Source: Faecalibacterium hattorii (GTDB taxonomy: Bacteria; Bacillota; Clostridia; Oscillospirales; Ruminococcaceae). From it: a stretch of 64,000 nt of DNA. The stretch spans positions 1 to 64,000 of the forward strand of contig NZ_PRLC01000005.1 of the NCBI RefSeq assembly GCF_003287455.1, given 5' to 3'. This document shows, piece by piece, positions 16,267-24,624 of the stretch (positions are counted from its first letter, which is position 1; each line of letters opens with the position of its first letter). A program made the translations under genes and the position numbers. Under the pieces are notes generated by a model, which was not told the origin of the DNA, made no database searches, and worked only from the letters and a program-made list of their open reading frames with translations.

Positions 16267-16303
16267 GCCCCGGAACCCTTTACGCGGAAAAGGGTTCCGG
16301 GGC
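16267..16303. terminator. 15 bp perfect inverted repeat after ttdB
   Basis: GCCCCGGAACCCTTT and AAAGGGTTCCGGGGC, 7 nt loop, about 130 nt beyond the ttdB stop. There is no proper T-tract on either strand (GTTATTTG on the minus strand), so it may be a terminator without a strong U-run, a processing site or a regulator site. Confidence 0.5.
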
Positions 16304-16432
16304 AAATTGCGGAGAACAAATACGTGGCAAATTAAGCTGAGCAAGAAACTTGGGGTAAGAAAAACGATTTAGGAGAATCGTATGAAAGGAAATAATGAGT
16401 GAAGTCTGTCCCCCGCTGAGAGGATATCCGGA

Positions 16433-17059
16433 TTACTTAATAAAGCCGACGTGCTTGCAGATCTCTTCGACGGCCTTATCCTTGCGCTGATTGAAGATGA
16501 CCTTGTTCTCTTCGAACAGGTTGCGGCCCTCAGTGTCGATGGAAACGATCAGGGGGCCAAACTCGTTAACGTGGCAGTGCCACAGAGTTTCCGGCATACC
16601 GAGGTCACGCCACTGGGCCTCGACGATCTCCTCCACCTCGGTGGCAGCCACAACGGCGTTACCGGCAGGGAAGACACAGTGGATGGCACCGAACTCCTTG
16701 CAGGCGCGCTCGGTGTTGGGGCCCATGCCGCCCTTGCCCACGATGACGCGGACACCGGACTTCTGCACGAACTCATACTCGAACTTCTCCATGCGCATGG
16801 AGGTGGTGGGGCCCACAGACACCATCTCGAACTTGTCGTTCTCCAGCGGGCGGATGATGGGACCGGCGTGGAAGATGGCTGCGTCCTTCACGTCCACAGG
16901 CAGCGGGCGGCCCTCTTCCACGAGGCGGCGGTGCGCCACATCGCGGCAGGTGGTCAGGTCGCCGTTCAGGTAAACGACATCACCGATATGGATGTCCTTC
17001 AGGTCTTCTGCGGAGACCGGAGTGGTAAGAATTTTCTTTCCGTCTTTGATGGTCAGCAT
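16433..17059 (-). CDS. ttdB: L(+)-tartrate dehydratase, beta subunit
   Basis: Beta subunit of the [4Fe-4S] enzyme converting L-tartrate to oxaloacetate. It resembles E. coli TtdB throughout: [85 protein letters not shown] and VEEICKHV at the end. The 208 residues agree with TtdB (201). Its ATG overlaps the ttdA stop by one base (TAATG), so translation is coupled. A fumarase activity cannot be excluded for this superfamily, but the separate fumarase at 7.6-9.1 kb and the island context favour tartrate. Confidence 0.88.
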   Translation of the reverse strand: MLTIKDGKKILTTPVSAEDLKDIHIGDVVYLNGDLTTCRDVAHRRLVEEGRPLPVDVKDAAIFHAGPIIRPLENDKFEMVSVGPTTSMRMEKFEYEFVQKSGVRVIVGKGGMGPNTERACKEFGAIHCVFPAGNAVVAATEVEEIVEAQWRDLGMPETLWHCHVNEFGPLIVSIDTEGRNLFEENKVIFNQRKDKAVEEICKHVGFIK

Positions 17060-17958
17060 TACAAAGTCACCCCCGAATGAGTATCAATGGTGTAGTTCAG
17101 ATCTTTATCAAAAATAATGTGGCCGCGGCGATGGCTCCAGCAGCCCATGTTGACGGCAACGCCGATGGCAGAAGGATGGCGGGCAGTGTTCTCAATGTGC
17201 ACGCCCATGACGGAGTACTTGCCGCCCATGCCCTGAGGACCAAGGCCGATGGAGTTGATGCCGTCCTCCAGCAGCTTCTCCATATAGGCTGCGCGCTCGT
17301 TCTCGTTGTGGCTGCCCAGAGGACGCATCAGAGCCTTCTTGGACAGCAGAGCGGCGGTCTCAACAGAGGTGGCAACGCCCACGCCCACCAGCAGCGGAGG
17401 ACAGGCATTGATGCCGTAGCTGGTCATGACATCCATGACGAACTTGGTCACACCTTCGTAACCTGCACCGGGCATCAGAACCATGGCCTTGCCCGGCAGG
17501 GTGCAGCCGCCGCCTGCCATATAAGCGTAGATCTCACACTTGTCGCTGTTCGGGATGATATCCCACCAGACGGTAGGGGTGCCCTTGCCGACATTGCGGC
17601 CGGTGTTGAACTCATCGAAGGTTTCAACGCTGTTGTGGCGCAGAGGTGCTTCGAAGGTGGCCTTGACCACAGCCTCCTTCAGCAGACCCTCCACCTCGCC
17701 GATGAGGGGGAAGTCCACGCCGCACTTTACCCAGAACTGGAGCACACCAGTGTCTTGGCAGCTGGGGCGGTTCAGTTCCTTGGCCAGCTTCTGGTTCCGC
17801 TTCATGGTCTCATAAATGACCTTGGACAGCGGTGCGTCCTCCTGTGCGCCCAGCTCATCGAGCTTGGCAATGATGTCGTCCGGCAGCACCTTGGCGATAT
17901 GGCTCACAAAGTTCGCCATATAGGTCGTCATCTGCTGCACCTGTTCTTGCTTGTTCAT
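17059..17958 (-). CDS. ttdA: L(+)-tartrate dehydratase, alpha subunit
   Basis: Fe-S-binding alpha subunit partner of TtdB. TtdA-type features are [75 protein letters not shown] and the cluster-ligand segment [13 protein letters not shown]. The 299 residues match E. coli TtdA (303). AAGGAGG lies upstream of the ATG. It follows DASS permease 2 by 68 nt and overlaps ttdB, forming a permease-ttdA-ttdB operon. Confidence 0.88.
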   Translation of the reverse strand: MNKQEQVQQMTTYMANFVSHIAKVLPDDIIAKLDELGAQEDAPLSKVIYETMKRNQKLAKELNRPSCQDTGVLQFWVKCGVDFPLIGEVEGLLKEAVVKATFEAPLRHNSVETFDEFNTGRNVGKGTPTVWWDIIPNSDKCEIYAYMAGGGCTLPGKAMVLMPGAGYEGVTKFVMDVMTSYGINACPPLLVGVGVATSVETAALLSKKALMRPLGSHNENERAAYMEKLLEDGINSIGLGPQGMGGKYSVMGVHIENTARHPSAIGVAVNMGCWSHRRGHIIFDKDLNYTIDTHSGVTL

Positions 17959-18026
17959 TCCAATGCCTCCTTAGATTTGGTACATTTTGCGCGTTGGTTC
18001 ACTCATATTCAACGTTCCTGTCCGCT

Positions 18027-19295
18027 TTACTGCGGGAAGAACGGGAATGCGATGGGAAGGATCACCATGCTGACAACCGTTGCGATGAGGATGAGGGGCA
18101 GGCCAGCCTTGGCATAATCCTTGAAGGTGTACCCGCCGGCGGAAACCACCATGGTGTTGGCGGGCATACCGATGGGTGTTGCGTAAGCGCAGGAGCCGCC
18201 GATGACACAAGCCATCAGGACGGCGCGGGGGTCGGCACCCATGCCCTGTGCGATGCTCAGGCAGATGGGAACCATCAGAGCGGTGGTTGCGGTGTTGGAC
18301 ATGAAGTTGGTCATGACGCAGCAGAGCAGGAAGACCACCAGAGTCAGGACGTAGGGAGAGGGATTCTCGCCCAGAGCACCAATGACGATGTTTGCAATCT
18401 CTGCTCCTGCCCCGGTCTTATCCAGTGCAGAGGCCAGAGACAGCGTACCACCGAAGAGGAAGATGGTCTTGAGGTCGATGGACTTCAGGGCGTCTTTCTC
18501 GGAGATGACACCGGTGAGGATCAGAGCCAGCGCACCGATACAGCCGGTGATGCAGAGTTTGATGCCAATCTGCTTTTCAAAAATCATGCCCAACAGGGTG
18601 AGCACGAGGATGACAAGGGAGAGCACCTGTTTCCACTTGGGAACATTGCTGAAGTCCTGCTCGCCGCCGAAGGAGTCATCATCGGAGACGGGGTGGTTGG
18701 GCAGCAGCTTCATGCCAAGGGTGGCATAGAAGAGGATGCCGGCGGCGAGGATGGGCAGGCCCACGATAGCGTACTCGAAGAAGCCGAAGGACATCCCGAT
18801 CTCACCCAGAGCACTCTGGGCGATGAGGTTGCCCGGTGCGCCGATGAGGGAAAGGTTGCCGCCCATGGCCGCTGCAAATACCAGCGGCATCAGCAGCTTG
18901 GAGCGGGCATAGCCGGACTTTGCCGCAATGCCGATGACCACGGGGATCAGGACGGCGGCGGTGCCGGTGTTGGAGAGCACACCGCTCATCAGGCCAACGA
19001 TGACCATGATGGCCACGATGAGGCTGCGCTCGGATTTGGCAAAGTGGGTAACGATGCCGCCGATCTTGTTGGCCATACCTGTTTCAAACAGGGCACCGCC
19101 GACGATGAACATGGCGACGAACAGGATGACGTTGCTGTCGATGAAGCCCGCAAAAGCAGTCTTGATGTCCAGAACGCCGGTAACGACCAGACCGATACAG
19201 ACGATCATAGACGTTACGCCGAGGGGGATCTTCTCAAACACGAACATGACGACCGCGAAGAGAAGAAAGAGTAGGGTGATAGTTGCTGCTGACAT
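18027..19295 (-). CDS. DASS/SLC13-type anion permease 2 (tartrate island)
   Basis: Second DASS-type carrier of the island, heading the operon with ttdA and ttdB. About 11 hydrophobic helices; motifs include FGGTLSLASALDKTGAG, MTNFMSNTATTALMVPICLS and CAYATPIGMPANTMVVSAGGY. The start is ATG after AAGGAGG at 8 nt, giving 422 residues; an upstream in-frame ATG lies in the leader. It shares the C-terminal GGYTFKDYAKAG pattern with permease 1 (GGYTLKDYLKCG). Two carriers may allow uptake plus exchange, or different dicarboxylates. A long leader with a CCCGGAA/TTCCGGG hairpin (19449-19470) precedes it. Confidence 0.85.
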   Translation of the reverse strand: MSAATITLLFLLFAVVMFVFEKIPLGVTSMIVCIGLVVTGVLDIKTAFAGFIDSNVILFVAMFIVGGALFETGMANKIGGIVTHFAKSERSLIVAIMVIVGLMSGVLSNTGTAAVLIPVVIGIAAKSGYARSKLLMPLVFAAAMGGNLSLIGAPGNLIAQSALGEIGMSFGFFEYAIVGLPILAAGILFYATLGMKLLPNHPVSDDDSFGGEQDFSNVPKWKQVLSLVILVLTLLGMIFEKQIGIKLCITGCIGALALILTGVISEKDALKSIDLKTIFLFGGTLSLASALDKTGAGAEIANIVIGALGENPSPYVLTLVVFLLCCVMTNFMSNTATTALMVPICLSIAQGMGADPRAVLMACVIGGSCAYATPIGMPANTMVVSAGGYTFKDYAKAGLPLILIATVVSMVILPIAFPFFPQ

Positions 19296-19325
19296 ACCGG
19301 GGAATCCTCCTTTGATGAAATATAA

Positions 19326-19333
19326 TGTATCCA
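19326..19333. promoter_or_regulatory. Isolated TGTATCCA half-site in the leader of DASS permease 2
   Basis: The same octamer that opens the two full palindromes, here without a clear partner, about 30 nt before the start codon of permease 2. Confidence 0.35.
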
Positions 19334-19517
19334 TTTTATCGGAGCAAAACAGCCCTGACTTTCGGAACGCCCCAGCTGCACCTCGTTGTGCAGAGTCTTT
19401 GCCGCCGTGCTGTGCCCTCACAGCCCTTCTTTGTTCTGGAAGGATTTGCCCGGAACCTTAGAATTCCGGGAATCTCGGCAGCGTCTTTTTTGAATTTTTA
19501 TATCTAATCTTTGATAA

Positions 19518-19545
19518 TGTATCCACTTGACGACACGAGAATACA
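19518..19545. promoter_or_regulatory. Candidate GntR operator upstream of the permease-ttdAB operon
   Basis: TGTATCC (19518-19524), 14 bp, GAATACA (19539-19545): the same spacing as at 16097-16124 with one mismatch, preceded by the identical TTTGATAA. Confidence 0.6.
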
Positions 19546-19670
19546 CCCGAAACAGAGATTTGTCAATCCCTTTTTTCGAGTTTTGTCGCATTGCACGGAT
19601 TATGTACCAATTTTTGTGCACGCCAGACAAACAGTAGGATACAAGAAAATCTCCCTCCGCCGCCTTCTGC

Positions 19671-19715
19671 AAAAAACGTGCGATCTCCAAAGCAGATGGA
19701 GAACGCACGTTTTTT
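19671..19715 (-). terminator. Terminator of the DUF1847 gene
   Basis: ACGTGCG and CGCACGT arms with an internal TCTCCA/TGGAGA pair and T-tracts on both strands. Confidence 0.85.
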
Positions 19716-19722
19716 CCTTCTT

Positions 19723-20343
19723 TTATTCCAGCCGCTTTTTGAAATACCCCTCGGCACAGTAAATGGCACCACAGGGATTATGCGCCAGAACGCGATCCTT
19801 GGCCACCAGCGTTGTGACCATGGCGTCCGAGTACTTATAAAACATCGAGTCGTGTCCCACACAAAGTCCGACCTCAATGTTGAACTCGGTGTGCTGTTCG
19901 TTCAGAAGCTTTGCCTGTGCGATGGGGTTGCACATGGCCTCAAATTCGCCGGGGTGGATCTTGACCTCTTCCGGGATGCCCACTTCTTCTTTGGAGATGC
20001 CGCCGGTCTTGCAGATGACCGACACCACCTCAAACCCCTGCGCACGGAGCAGGTCGGCCACGATGCGGGCTTCCTTCCGCAGACCTTTGCAGAATGCAAG
20101 ACCCAGCTTGTGGTAGCCCATCCGCTTGCAGAACTCCACCGTCTCCTTCAGGCGGGGCCATTGACAGTAGCCAAGCCCCTCAATGGCCGAACAGTTGACG
20201 TAGAAATCGTGATTCTCAGGCAAATCATAGCCGGCGCGGGCGGCCTCCATCACCGAAGCATTCCGCATAGGGCAGTTTTTGGGCATCTTTTCCGGCTCGT
20301 TGTTGGCGCAGGCCAGAACCGTACAGTTCGCACAGGTATACAC
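19723..20343 (-). CDS. DUF1847 cysteine-rich putative metal-binding protein
   Basis: Cytoplasmic protein of 206 residues with an N-terminal cluster YTCANCTVLACANN and KNCPMRN that looks like a metal or Fe-S site. Further cysteines occur in VNCSAIEGLGYC, LAFCKGLRKEA, ICKTGGISKEE, NIEVGLCVGHDSMFYKYSD and AHNPCGAIYCAEGY. This pattern is typical of DUF1847; its function is not established. It begins 19 nt after the GntR gene at 20363, so it is in the regulator operon. A role in maturing or protecting the [4Fe-4S] tartrate dehydratase is possible but speculative. Confidence 0.8.
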   Translation of the reverse strand: MYTCANCTVLACANNEPEKMPKNCPMRNASVMEAARAGYDLPENHDFYVNCSAIEGLGYCQWPRLKETVEFCKRMGYHKLGLAFCKGLRKEARIVADLLRAQGFEVVSVICKTGGISKEEVGIPEEVKIHPGEFEAMCNPIAQAKLLNEQHTEFNIEVGLCVGHDSMFYKYSDAMVTTLVAKDRVLAHNPCGAIYCAEGYFKKRLE

Positions 20344-20362
20344 TGTCTTGTCCTCCTTGATC

Positions 20363-21007
20363 TTATAAATAATAGGTCAGCGCATCGTCCATACTGCGGT
20401 AGATGTGTTTTTCCATTTCAGCCCGTGCTTCCAGCGCATCCCGTGCTTCCAGCGCCGCATAGATCTTTTTATGCTCGCTCTGGGAGTTGAGGGCATAGTC
20501 CAACTCGCTCATTTCCACACCAACGGACAGGCCATTCCACAGCTCCGAGAGAAGATTGCGCATTTTTTCATTGCCGGAAGCTTCCCAGATCTCAAAATGG
20601 AAGGACTGGTTGTAGTCAGTATAATTTCCGGCCTGCTGAAGAGAAAGAGCCTCCTCAGCAGTATCCACGCAGTTTTTGATCTTGGACAGGTCAGCGTTGT
20701 TCTGGCAGCAGAGCATACATGCCGTCCCTTCCAAGGCAGCGCGCAGCTGGTAGTGCTCCCGAATCGTTTTTTCCGTTACGCCCAGCACAATGGCGCACTT
20801 GTTTTGCTTGACTTCCAGCAGACCGTCACGGGCAAGGATCTGAAAGGCCTCTCGCACCGGCGTGACCGACACGCCCAGTTCCTGTGCGGTGTTTTCCAGC
20901 GTGAGTTCTGCGCCCTCCGGGATGCTTTTTGAGATAATGGCTTTCCGCAAAGCGGAAGCTACCCGCTCGCGGGCGGGCAGCAGCTTAATGGGTTTCAGTC
21001 CCAGCAT
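20363..21007 (-). CDS. GntR-family transcriptional regulator (FadR/FCD type) A
   Basis: DNA-binding regulator with a winged helix at 1-75 (ERVASALRKAIISKSIPEGA, LGVSVTPVREAFQILARDGLL) and an all-helical FCD effector domain. FCD metal and ligand residues are suggested by FHFEIWEASGNEKM and HIYRSMDD. It is 214 residues long, starting at ATG with AAGGAG 7 nt upstream. It overlaps the end of the second GntR gene and is followed by DUF1847. It is probably a local regulator of the tartrate genes. Confidence 0.88.
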   Translation of the reverse strand: MLGLKPIKLLPARERVASALRKAIISKSIPEGAELTLENTAQELGVSVTPVREAFQILARDGLLEVKQNKCAIVLGVTEKTIREHYQLRAALEGTACMLCCQNNADLSKIKNCVDTAEEALSLQQAGNYTDYNQSFHFEIWEASGNEKMRNLLSELWNGLSVGVEMSELDYALNSQSEHKKIYAALEARDALEARAEMEKHIYRSMDDALTYYL

Positions 21008-21563
21008 ATTGACTCCTTATCGTTAAAATCAGATGCAGCAGTTCTTCTTCATAGGTGTTCCATGCATCCAGCACATCAGGGGAACCTTGACGGTCCAGCA
21101 TCAGCAGGCGGGCAAGCCGGTCGTTCACCGGCGCAGGACGTGCGCTCACGGCAAAGGCAATGTAGGTCTCCTGAATGCTCTCCAGCAGCTTGCGGTGCAG
21201 CGGATAGGGCAGGACGGTTCGCAGGGTACGGTGCTGCAGCATCTCGTCTCCTGCCAACATCGCATCCTGCGGCAGCGCACGCATAGCCTGCCGTTCCAAC
21301 TGAGCCCCCAATGCCAGAATTTGGCGCAGTGTCTCTTCGGTCAAATCTGCCGCTTTTATCCGATTGTTGGGCAGGCGGATGATAAGACCCTGATATTCAA
21401 GGATCATCAAGGCCTCCCGCACCGGCATCCGGGAGACACCGAGACTCTCTGCCAGTTCGTTCTGGGTCATTTCGGTGCCCGCCGGGATCTGCCCAGATAA
21501 AATGGCCTGCTGCAGGGCTTCCACCACACCGCCGTTTTTCTTCTGGATGCCGATATATTCCAT
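20985..21563 (-). CDS. GntR-family transcriptional regulator B
   Basis: Second GntR-type protein, 192 residues. The winged helix reads VVEALQQAILSGQIPAGTEM, LAESLGVSRMPVREALMILE and LIIRLPNNRIKA. The C-terminal ~115 residues are helical but lack clear FCD metal motifs, so the effector domain may be divergent. Its 3' end overlaps the next GntR start by 23 nt, implying co-translation. Tandem GntR genes could form a heterodimer or act on different operators. Confidence 0.85.
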   Translation of the reverse strand: MEYIGIQKKNGGVVEALQQAILSGQIPAGTEMTQNELAESLGVSRMPVREALMILEYQGLIIRLPNNRIKAADLTEETLRQILALGAQLERQAMRALPQDAMLAGDEMLQHRTLRTVLPYPLHRKLLESIQETYIAFAVSARPAPVNDRLARLLMLDRQGSPDVLDAWNTYEEELLHLILTIRSQYAGTETH

Positions 21564-21591
21564 AGAGCCCTCCGTGCAAATATCTTTTTTA

Positions 21592-21613
21592 TATTGTATC
21601 CAATTTTACAATA
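21592..21613. promoter_or_regulatory. Palindrome upstream of GntR B
   Basis: TATTGT-N10-ACAATA, perfect arms, containing TGTATCCA (21595-21602), the octamer shared with the other island operators. It is probably an autoregulatory site. Confidence 0.5.
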
Positions 21614-21741
21614 AAAAGCAATACTTCCTTTATGACAAACAAAAATACCCGGCAGATTCCTTATGAAAAATCTGCCGGATATAGACCGGATGCCCTTGGG
21701 GTGTTCCATTCTGAAAAATTGAAGGGCAAATGCAAGCTGTG

Positions 21742-22014
21742 TTAACTGTTATGGAACCTTGTCAACCAATCTTCCATTCTTCCATGGTCACAGCCAAGTG
21801 ACAGGTAGTGCTCAATCTCCCCACCCAGCACAAGCTGTGCATACTCCAAAGGCTTATGGTAGAGCAGCCAGTCCAGTTCTGCCCGCTGTGCCGGGGTGTT
21901 GCCGTATTCGTCCTCGATGGCGATGCAGTCGATGGCAAGGGTAGTGCCACCCTCGAATCGGGCTTCCACCCGGTTGGTGTCCATGTTGTAGCGGCAGGAA
22001 AGCAGTTTGTTCAT
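21742..22014 (-). CDS. Short conserved hypothetical protein (DUF6061-like)
   Basis: 90-residue soluble protein beginning MNKLLSCRYNMDTNRVEARF, with an acidic middle (AIDCIAIEDEYGNTPAQRAELDWL) and a C-terminal CDHGRMEDWLTRFHNS. GGAGG lies 8 nt upstream of this ATG. It resembles the small DUF6061 proteins common in gut Clostridia, of unknown function. It is monocistronic. Confidence 0.65.
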   Translation of the reverse strand: MNKLLSCRYNMDTNRVEARFEGGTTLAIDCIAIEDEYGNTPAQRAELDWLLYHKPLEYAQLVLGGEIEHYLSLGCDHGRMEDWLTRFHNS

Positions 22015-22164
22015 AAGGAAACCTCCATGTTTTTCACATTTACTTCTTCTGCGGTGGAAAGTTCCGGCTGTCCGTTTGCAAATACATAAAGCCACTTCTT
22101 GACGCAGCCCTTTGCAGGTCTACATCCATCCACCACACGCCCGATTCTTACACCAAACGCGAAC

Positions 22165-22267
22165 TTGTCGGGGCGGGGCCCCTCCATCTTGCTTACGCAA
22201 GACCGTTCGGTCGCTTAAAAGCCCCACTGGGGCTTTCATTGCTCCGCTTCGCTGCGCAAACGCGAAC
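22165..22267. repeat. Dispersed ~103 bp repeat, family II copy 2
   Basis: Same element as 14430-14531. Here AAACGCGAAC occurs on both sides (22155-22164 and 22258-22267), so the unit is bounded by a 10 bp direct repeat. The surrounding 22015-22350 holds no other recognisable feature. Confidence 0.8.
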
Positions 22268-22353
22268 AACGCTCTTTTTACTCTGCACAAAATCCTGCAT
22301 CGTTTGGCGTAAAATTGGCGTATGGTGTAGTTTTCGCTGGAAATTCGTCAAAA

Positions 22354-22400
22354 GAAAAAGCCTGAAACTTCTCGGTACATCAAGAAGTTTCAGGCTTTGT
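22354..22400 (-). terminator. Terminator of greA-lysS
   Basis: On the minus strand AAAGCCTGAAACTTCT and AGAAGTTTCAGGCTTT pair, followed by TTCTTTT. Confidence 0.9.
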
Positions 22401-22418
22401 CATCTTAAAATTGGAAAT

Positions 22419-23930
22419 TTACTGTTCAATCGGCTTCATCGTGGGGAACAGCAGAACGTCCCGGATGGAGGCGCTATCGGTCAGCAGCATGACGAGGCGA
22501 TCCACGCCGAAGCCGAGGCCGCCCGTGGGGGGCAGACCGTACTCCAGAGCGTTGACGTAGTCGTAATCGACCTGCGCCTTGCAGTCGGGTTCGATGGCCT
22601 TGCGCTCGGCGACCTGACGCTCGAAACGGCCCTTCTGGTCGATGGGGTCGTTCAGCTCGCTGAAAGCGTTGCCGTACTCGGTGCAGTCGATGAAGTACTC
22701 AAAGCGCTCGGTGAAGGCAGGATCATCCGGCTTACGCTTGGCCAGCGGGCTGATCTCCACGGGGTAATCGTAGATGAAGGTGGGCTGGATGAGCTTGTCC
22801 TCCACGAAGGCGTCGAAGAACTCGGCCAGAATGGCACCCTTGGTGGGTACTTCCGGCAGCTCGACGTGGTGCTCCTTCGCGGCGGCGATGGCGTCCTCGT
22901 CGGTCTTCCAGTCGTTGAAATCGACGCCGGAATACTTCTTCACGGCCTCGATCATGGTCAGGCGCTCCCAGTGGCCCATGTCGATCTGCTTGCCCTGATA
23001 GGGGATGACCATGCTGCCGCAGATCTTGAGGGCGAGGCGCTTGTACAGCTCCTCCACGAGGTCCATCATGCCGTGGAAGTCGGTGAAGGCCTGATACAGC
23101 TCGATGCTGGTGAACTCCGGGTTGTGCTTGGGGTCCATGCCCTCATTGCGGAAGATGCGGCCCACCTCGTACACGCGGTCCATGCCGCCCACGATCAGGC
23201 GCTTGAGGTACAGCTCGGTCTCGATGCGCAGCACCATGTCCATGTTCAGGCTGTTGTGATGGGTGTAGAAGGGGCGGGCAGAGGCGCCGATCTCAAAGGG
23301 GGTCAGGATGGGGGTATCCACCTCCAAGAAGCCCTTCTCGTCCAGATAGGCGCGGATCTCCTTCAGGATCTGGCTGCGCTTCACGAAGGTGTCCTTCACC
23401 TCCGGGTTGGCGATCAGGTCCACGTAGCGCTGACGGTAGCGCATCTCGGTGTCGGTCAGGCCGTGGAATTTCTCCGGCAGGGGGCGCAGGCTCTTGGCCA
23501 GCAGGGTCAGCTCGGTGGCGCGGACGCTCAACTCGCCGGTCTTGGTGCGGAACACCTCGCCCTTCACGCCGATGATGTCGCCCACGTCCAGCTTCTTGAA
23601 GGCGGCGTAAGGCTCGTCGCCCAGCTCGTCGCGGCGGACGTAGAGCTGGATGTCGCCCTTATCGTCCCGCAGGTGGGCAAAGCTCGCCTTGCCCATGACG
23701 CGCTTGGACATCATGCGGCCCGCCAGCGCGACCTTCTTGCCGGAGTCGGTCTCATTGGGCAGATCTTTGAACTCTTCCTTCAGGTCCGCCGAATAGGCGT
23801 CCTGCGGGAACTTGGTCAAGGTGAAGGGGTCGTTGCCCGCAGCCTGCAGGTCGGCCAGCTTCTGACGGCGCACCTGCACCTGCTCGCTCTCGGACAGGCC
23901 CGCAGCGGGGTTTCTCTTTTGCTCTTCCAT
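22419..23930 (-). CDS. lysS: Lysyl-tRNA synthetase (class II)
   Basis: Charges tRNA-Lys. An N-terminal OB-fold anticodon-binding domain (about 60-175) is followed by the class II catalytic domain with motif 2 (GRIFRNEGMDPKHNPEFTSIE) and motif 3 (GLGFGVDRLVMLLT). The 503 residues are typical. The ATG follows GGAGG. It starts 20 nt after greA, an order common in Firmicutes. No T-box leader is visible. Confidence 0.97.
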   Translation of the reverse strand: MEEQKRNPAAGLSESEQVQVRRQKLADLQAAGNDPFTLTKFPQDAYSADLKEEFKDLPNETDSGKKVALAGRMMSKRVMGKASFAHLRDDKGDIQLYVRRDELGDEPYAAFKKLDVGDIIGVKGEVFRTKTGELSVRATELTLLAKSLRPLPEKFHGLTDTEMRYRQRYVDLIANPEVKDTFVKRSQILKEIRAYLDEKGFLEVDTPILTPFEIGASARPFYTHHNSLNMDMVLRIETELYLKRLIVGGMDRVYEVGRIFRNEGMDPKHNPEFTSIELYQAFTDFHGMMDLVEELYKRLALKICGSMVIPYQGKQIDMGHWERLTMIEAVKKYSGVDFNDWKTDEDAIAAAKEHHVELPEVPTKGAILAEFFDAFVEDKLIQPTFIYDYPVEISPLAKRKPDDPAFTERFEYFIDCTEYGNAFSELNDPIDQKGRFERQVAERKAIEPDCKAQVDYDYVNALEYGLPPTGGLGFGVDRLVMLLTDSASIRDVLLFPTMKPIEQ

Positions 23931-23950
23931 TATTTCCTCCCGTGCTGTGC

Positions 23951-24436
23951 TCAGTTGGCCGAGTGGGCGATGCTCAGCACCGTGTACTCGACGGTGTGGC
24001 CGGAGGGCAGCAGGACTTCTGCCTTTTCGCCCACAGCCTTGCCCAGCAGGGCGTGGCCCACAGGGCTCTCATCGCTGATCTTGCCGTTCAGGGGGTCAGC
24101 CTCGGTGCGGCCAACGATGTCATATTCCTCTTTCTCGTCCTCACCGGCCATCTGAATGGTGACATGGGTGCCAACGGAGACGCTCTCGACGCTCAGCTCA
24201 CTCTCGTCGATGACGACGGCGTTCTTGACCATCTGCTCCAGCTCGGTGATGCGGTTCTCCACCAGACCCTGCGTGTTCTTGGCCTCGTCGTACTCGCTGT
24301 TCTCGGACAGGTCGCCGTGGCTGCGGGCTTCCTTGATCTCTTCAGCCAGCTCCTTGCGGCGGACAGTCTTGAGGTATTCCAGCTCCTCCTGCACGGCCTT
24401 CAGGCCGGCAGCGGACATTTTGATTTCTTGTGCCAT
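23951..24436 (-). CDS. greA: Transcription elongation factor GreA
   Basis: Rescues backtracked RNA polymerase. The N-terminal coiled coil (1-75) has the acidic tip DLSENSEYDEAKN that enters the secondary channel. The C-terminal domain includes YDIVGRTEADPLNGKISDESP. 161 residues. AAGGAGAG precedes the ATG. It is the first gene of the greA-lysS operon. Confidence 0.96.
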   Translation of the reverse strand: MAQEIKMSAAGLKAVQEELEYLKTVRRKELAEEIKEARSHGDLSENSEYDEAKNTQGLVENRITELEQMVKNAVVIDESELSVESVSVGTHVTIQMAGEDEKEEYDIVGRTEADPLNGKISDESPVGHALLGKAVGEKAEVLLPSGHTVEYTVLSIAHSAN

Positions 24437-24508
24437 TGGGGAATCTCTCCTTGTCTATTGGATTGGCGCAGCCGCAAAGCCGCGCACGAGTGCTATTTTG
24501 ACTGTTCT

Positions 24509-24537
24509 ATTATAATGGCAAGCTGCGGGATTGTCAA
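24509..24537 (-). promoter_or_regulatory. Promoter of greA-lysS
   Basis: Perfect TTGACA (24532-24537), 17 bp, TATAAT (24509-24514) on the minus strand. Confidence 0.9.
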
Positions 24538-24570
24538 TAAAAACGACGCTTCTGCAACGCAAAAACCGCG

Positions 24571-24611
24571 CAAAAAGCCCCGCCGGCAGAGGGAATTGCC
24601 GACGGGGCCTG
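24571..24611 (-). terminator. Terminator of the EF-G paralogue gene
   Basis: GCCCCGTCGGCA pairs with TGCCGGCGGGGC on the minus strand, followed by TTTTTG. Confidence 0.88.
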
Positions 24612-24624
24612 AGAATGTCTTTTG

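Noticed and set aside
22015-22418. Possible T-box or riboswitch around lysS
   Set aside because: This region is downstream of lysS. The greA-lysS leader (24437-24508) is short and shows no specifier stem or T-box sequence; the glnS leader is likewise too short.
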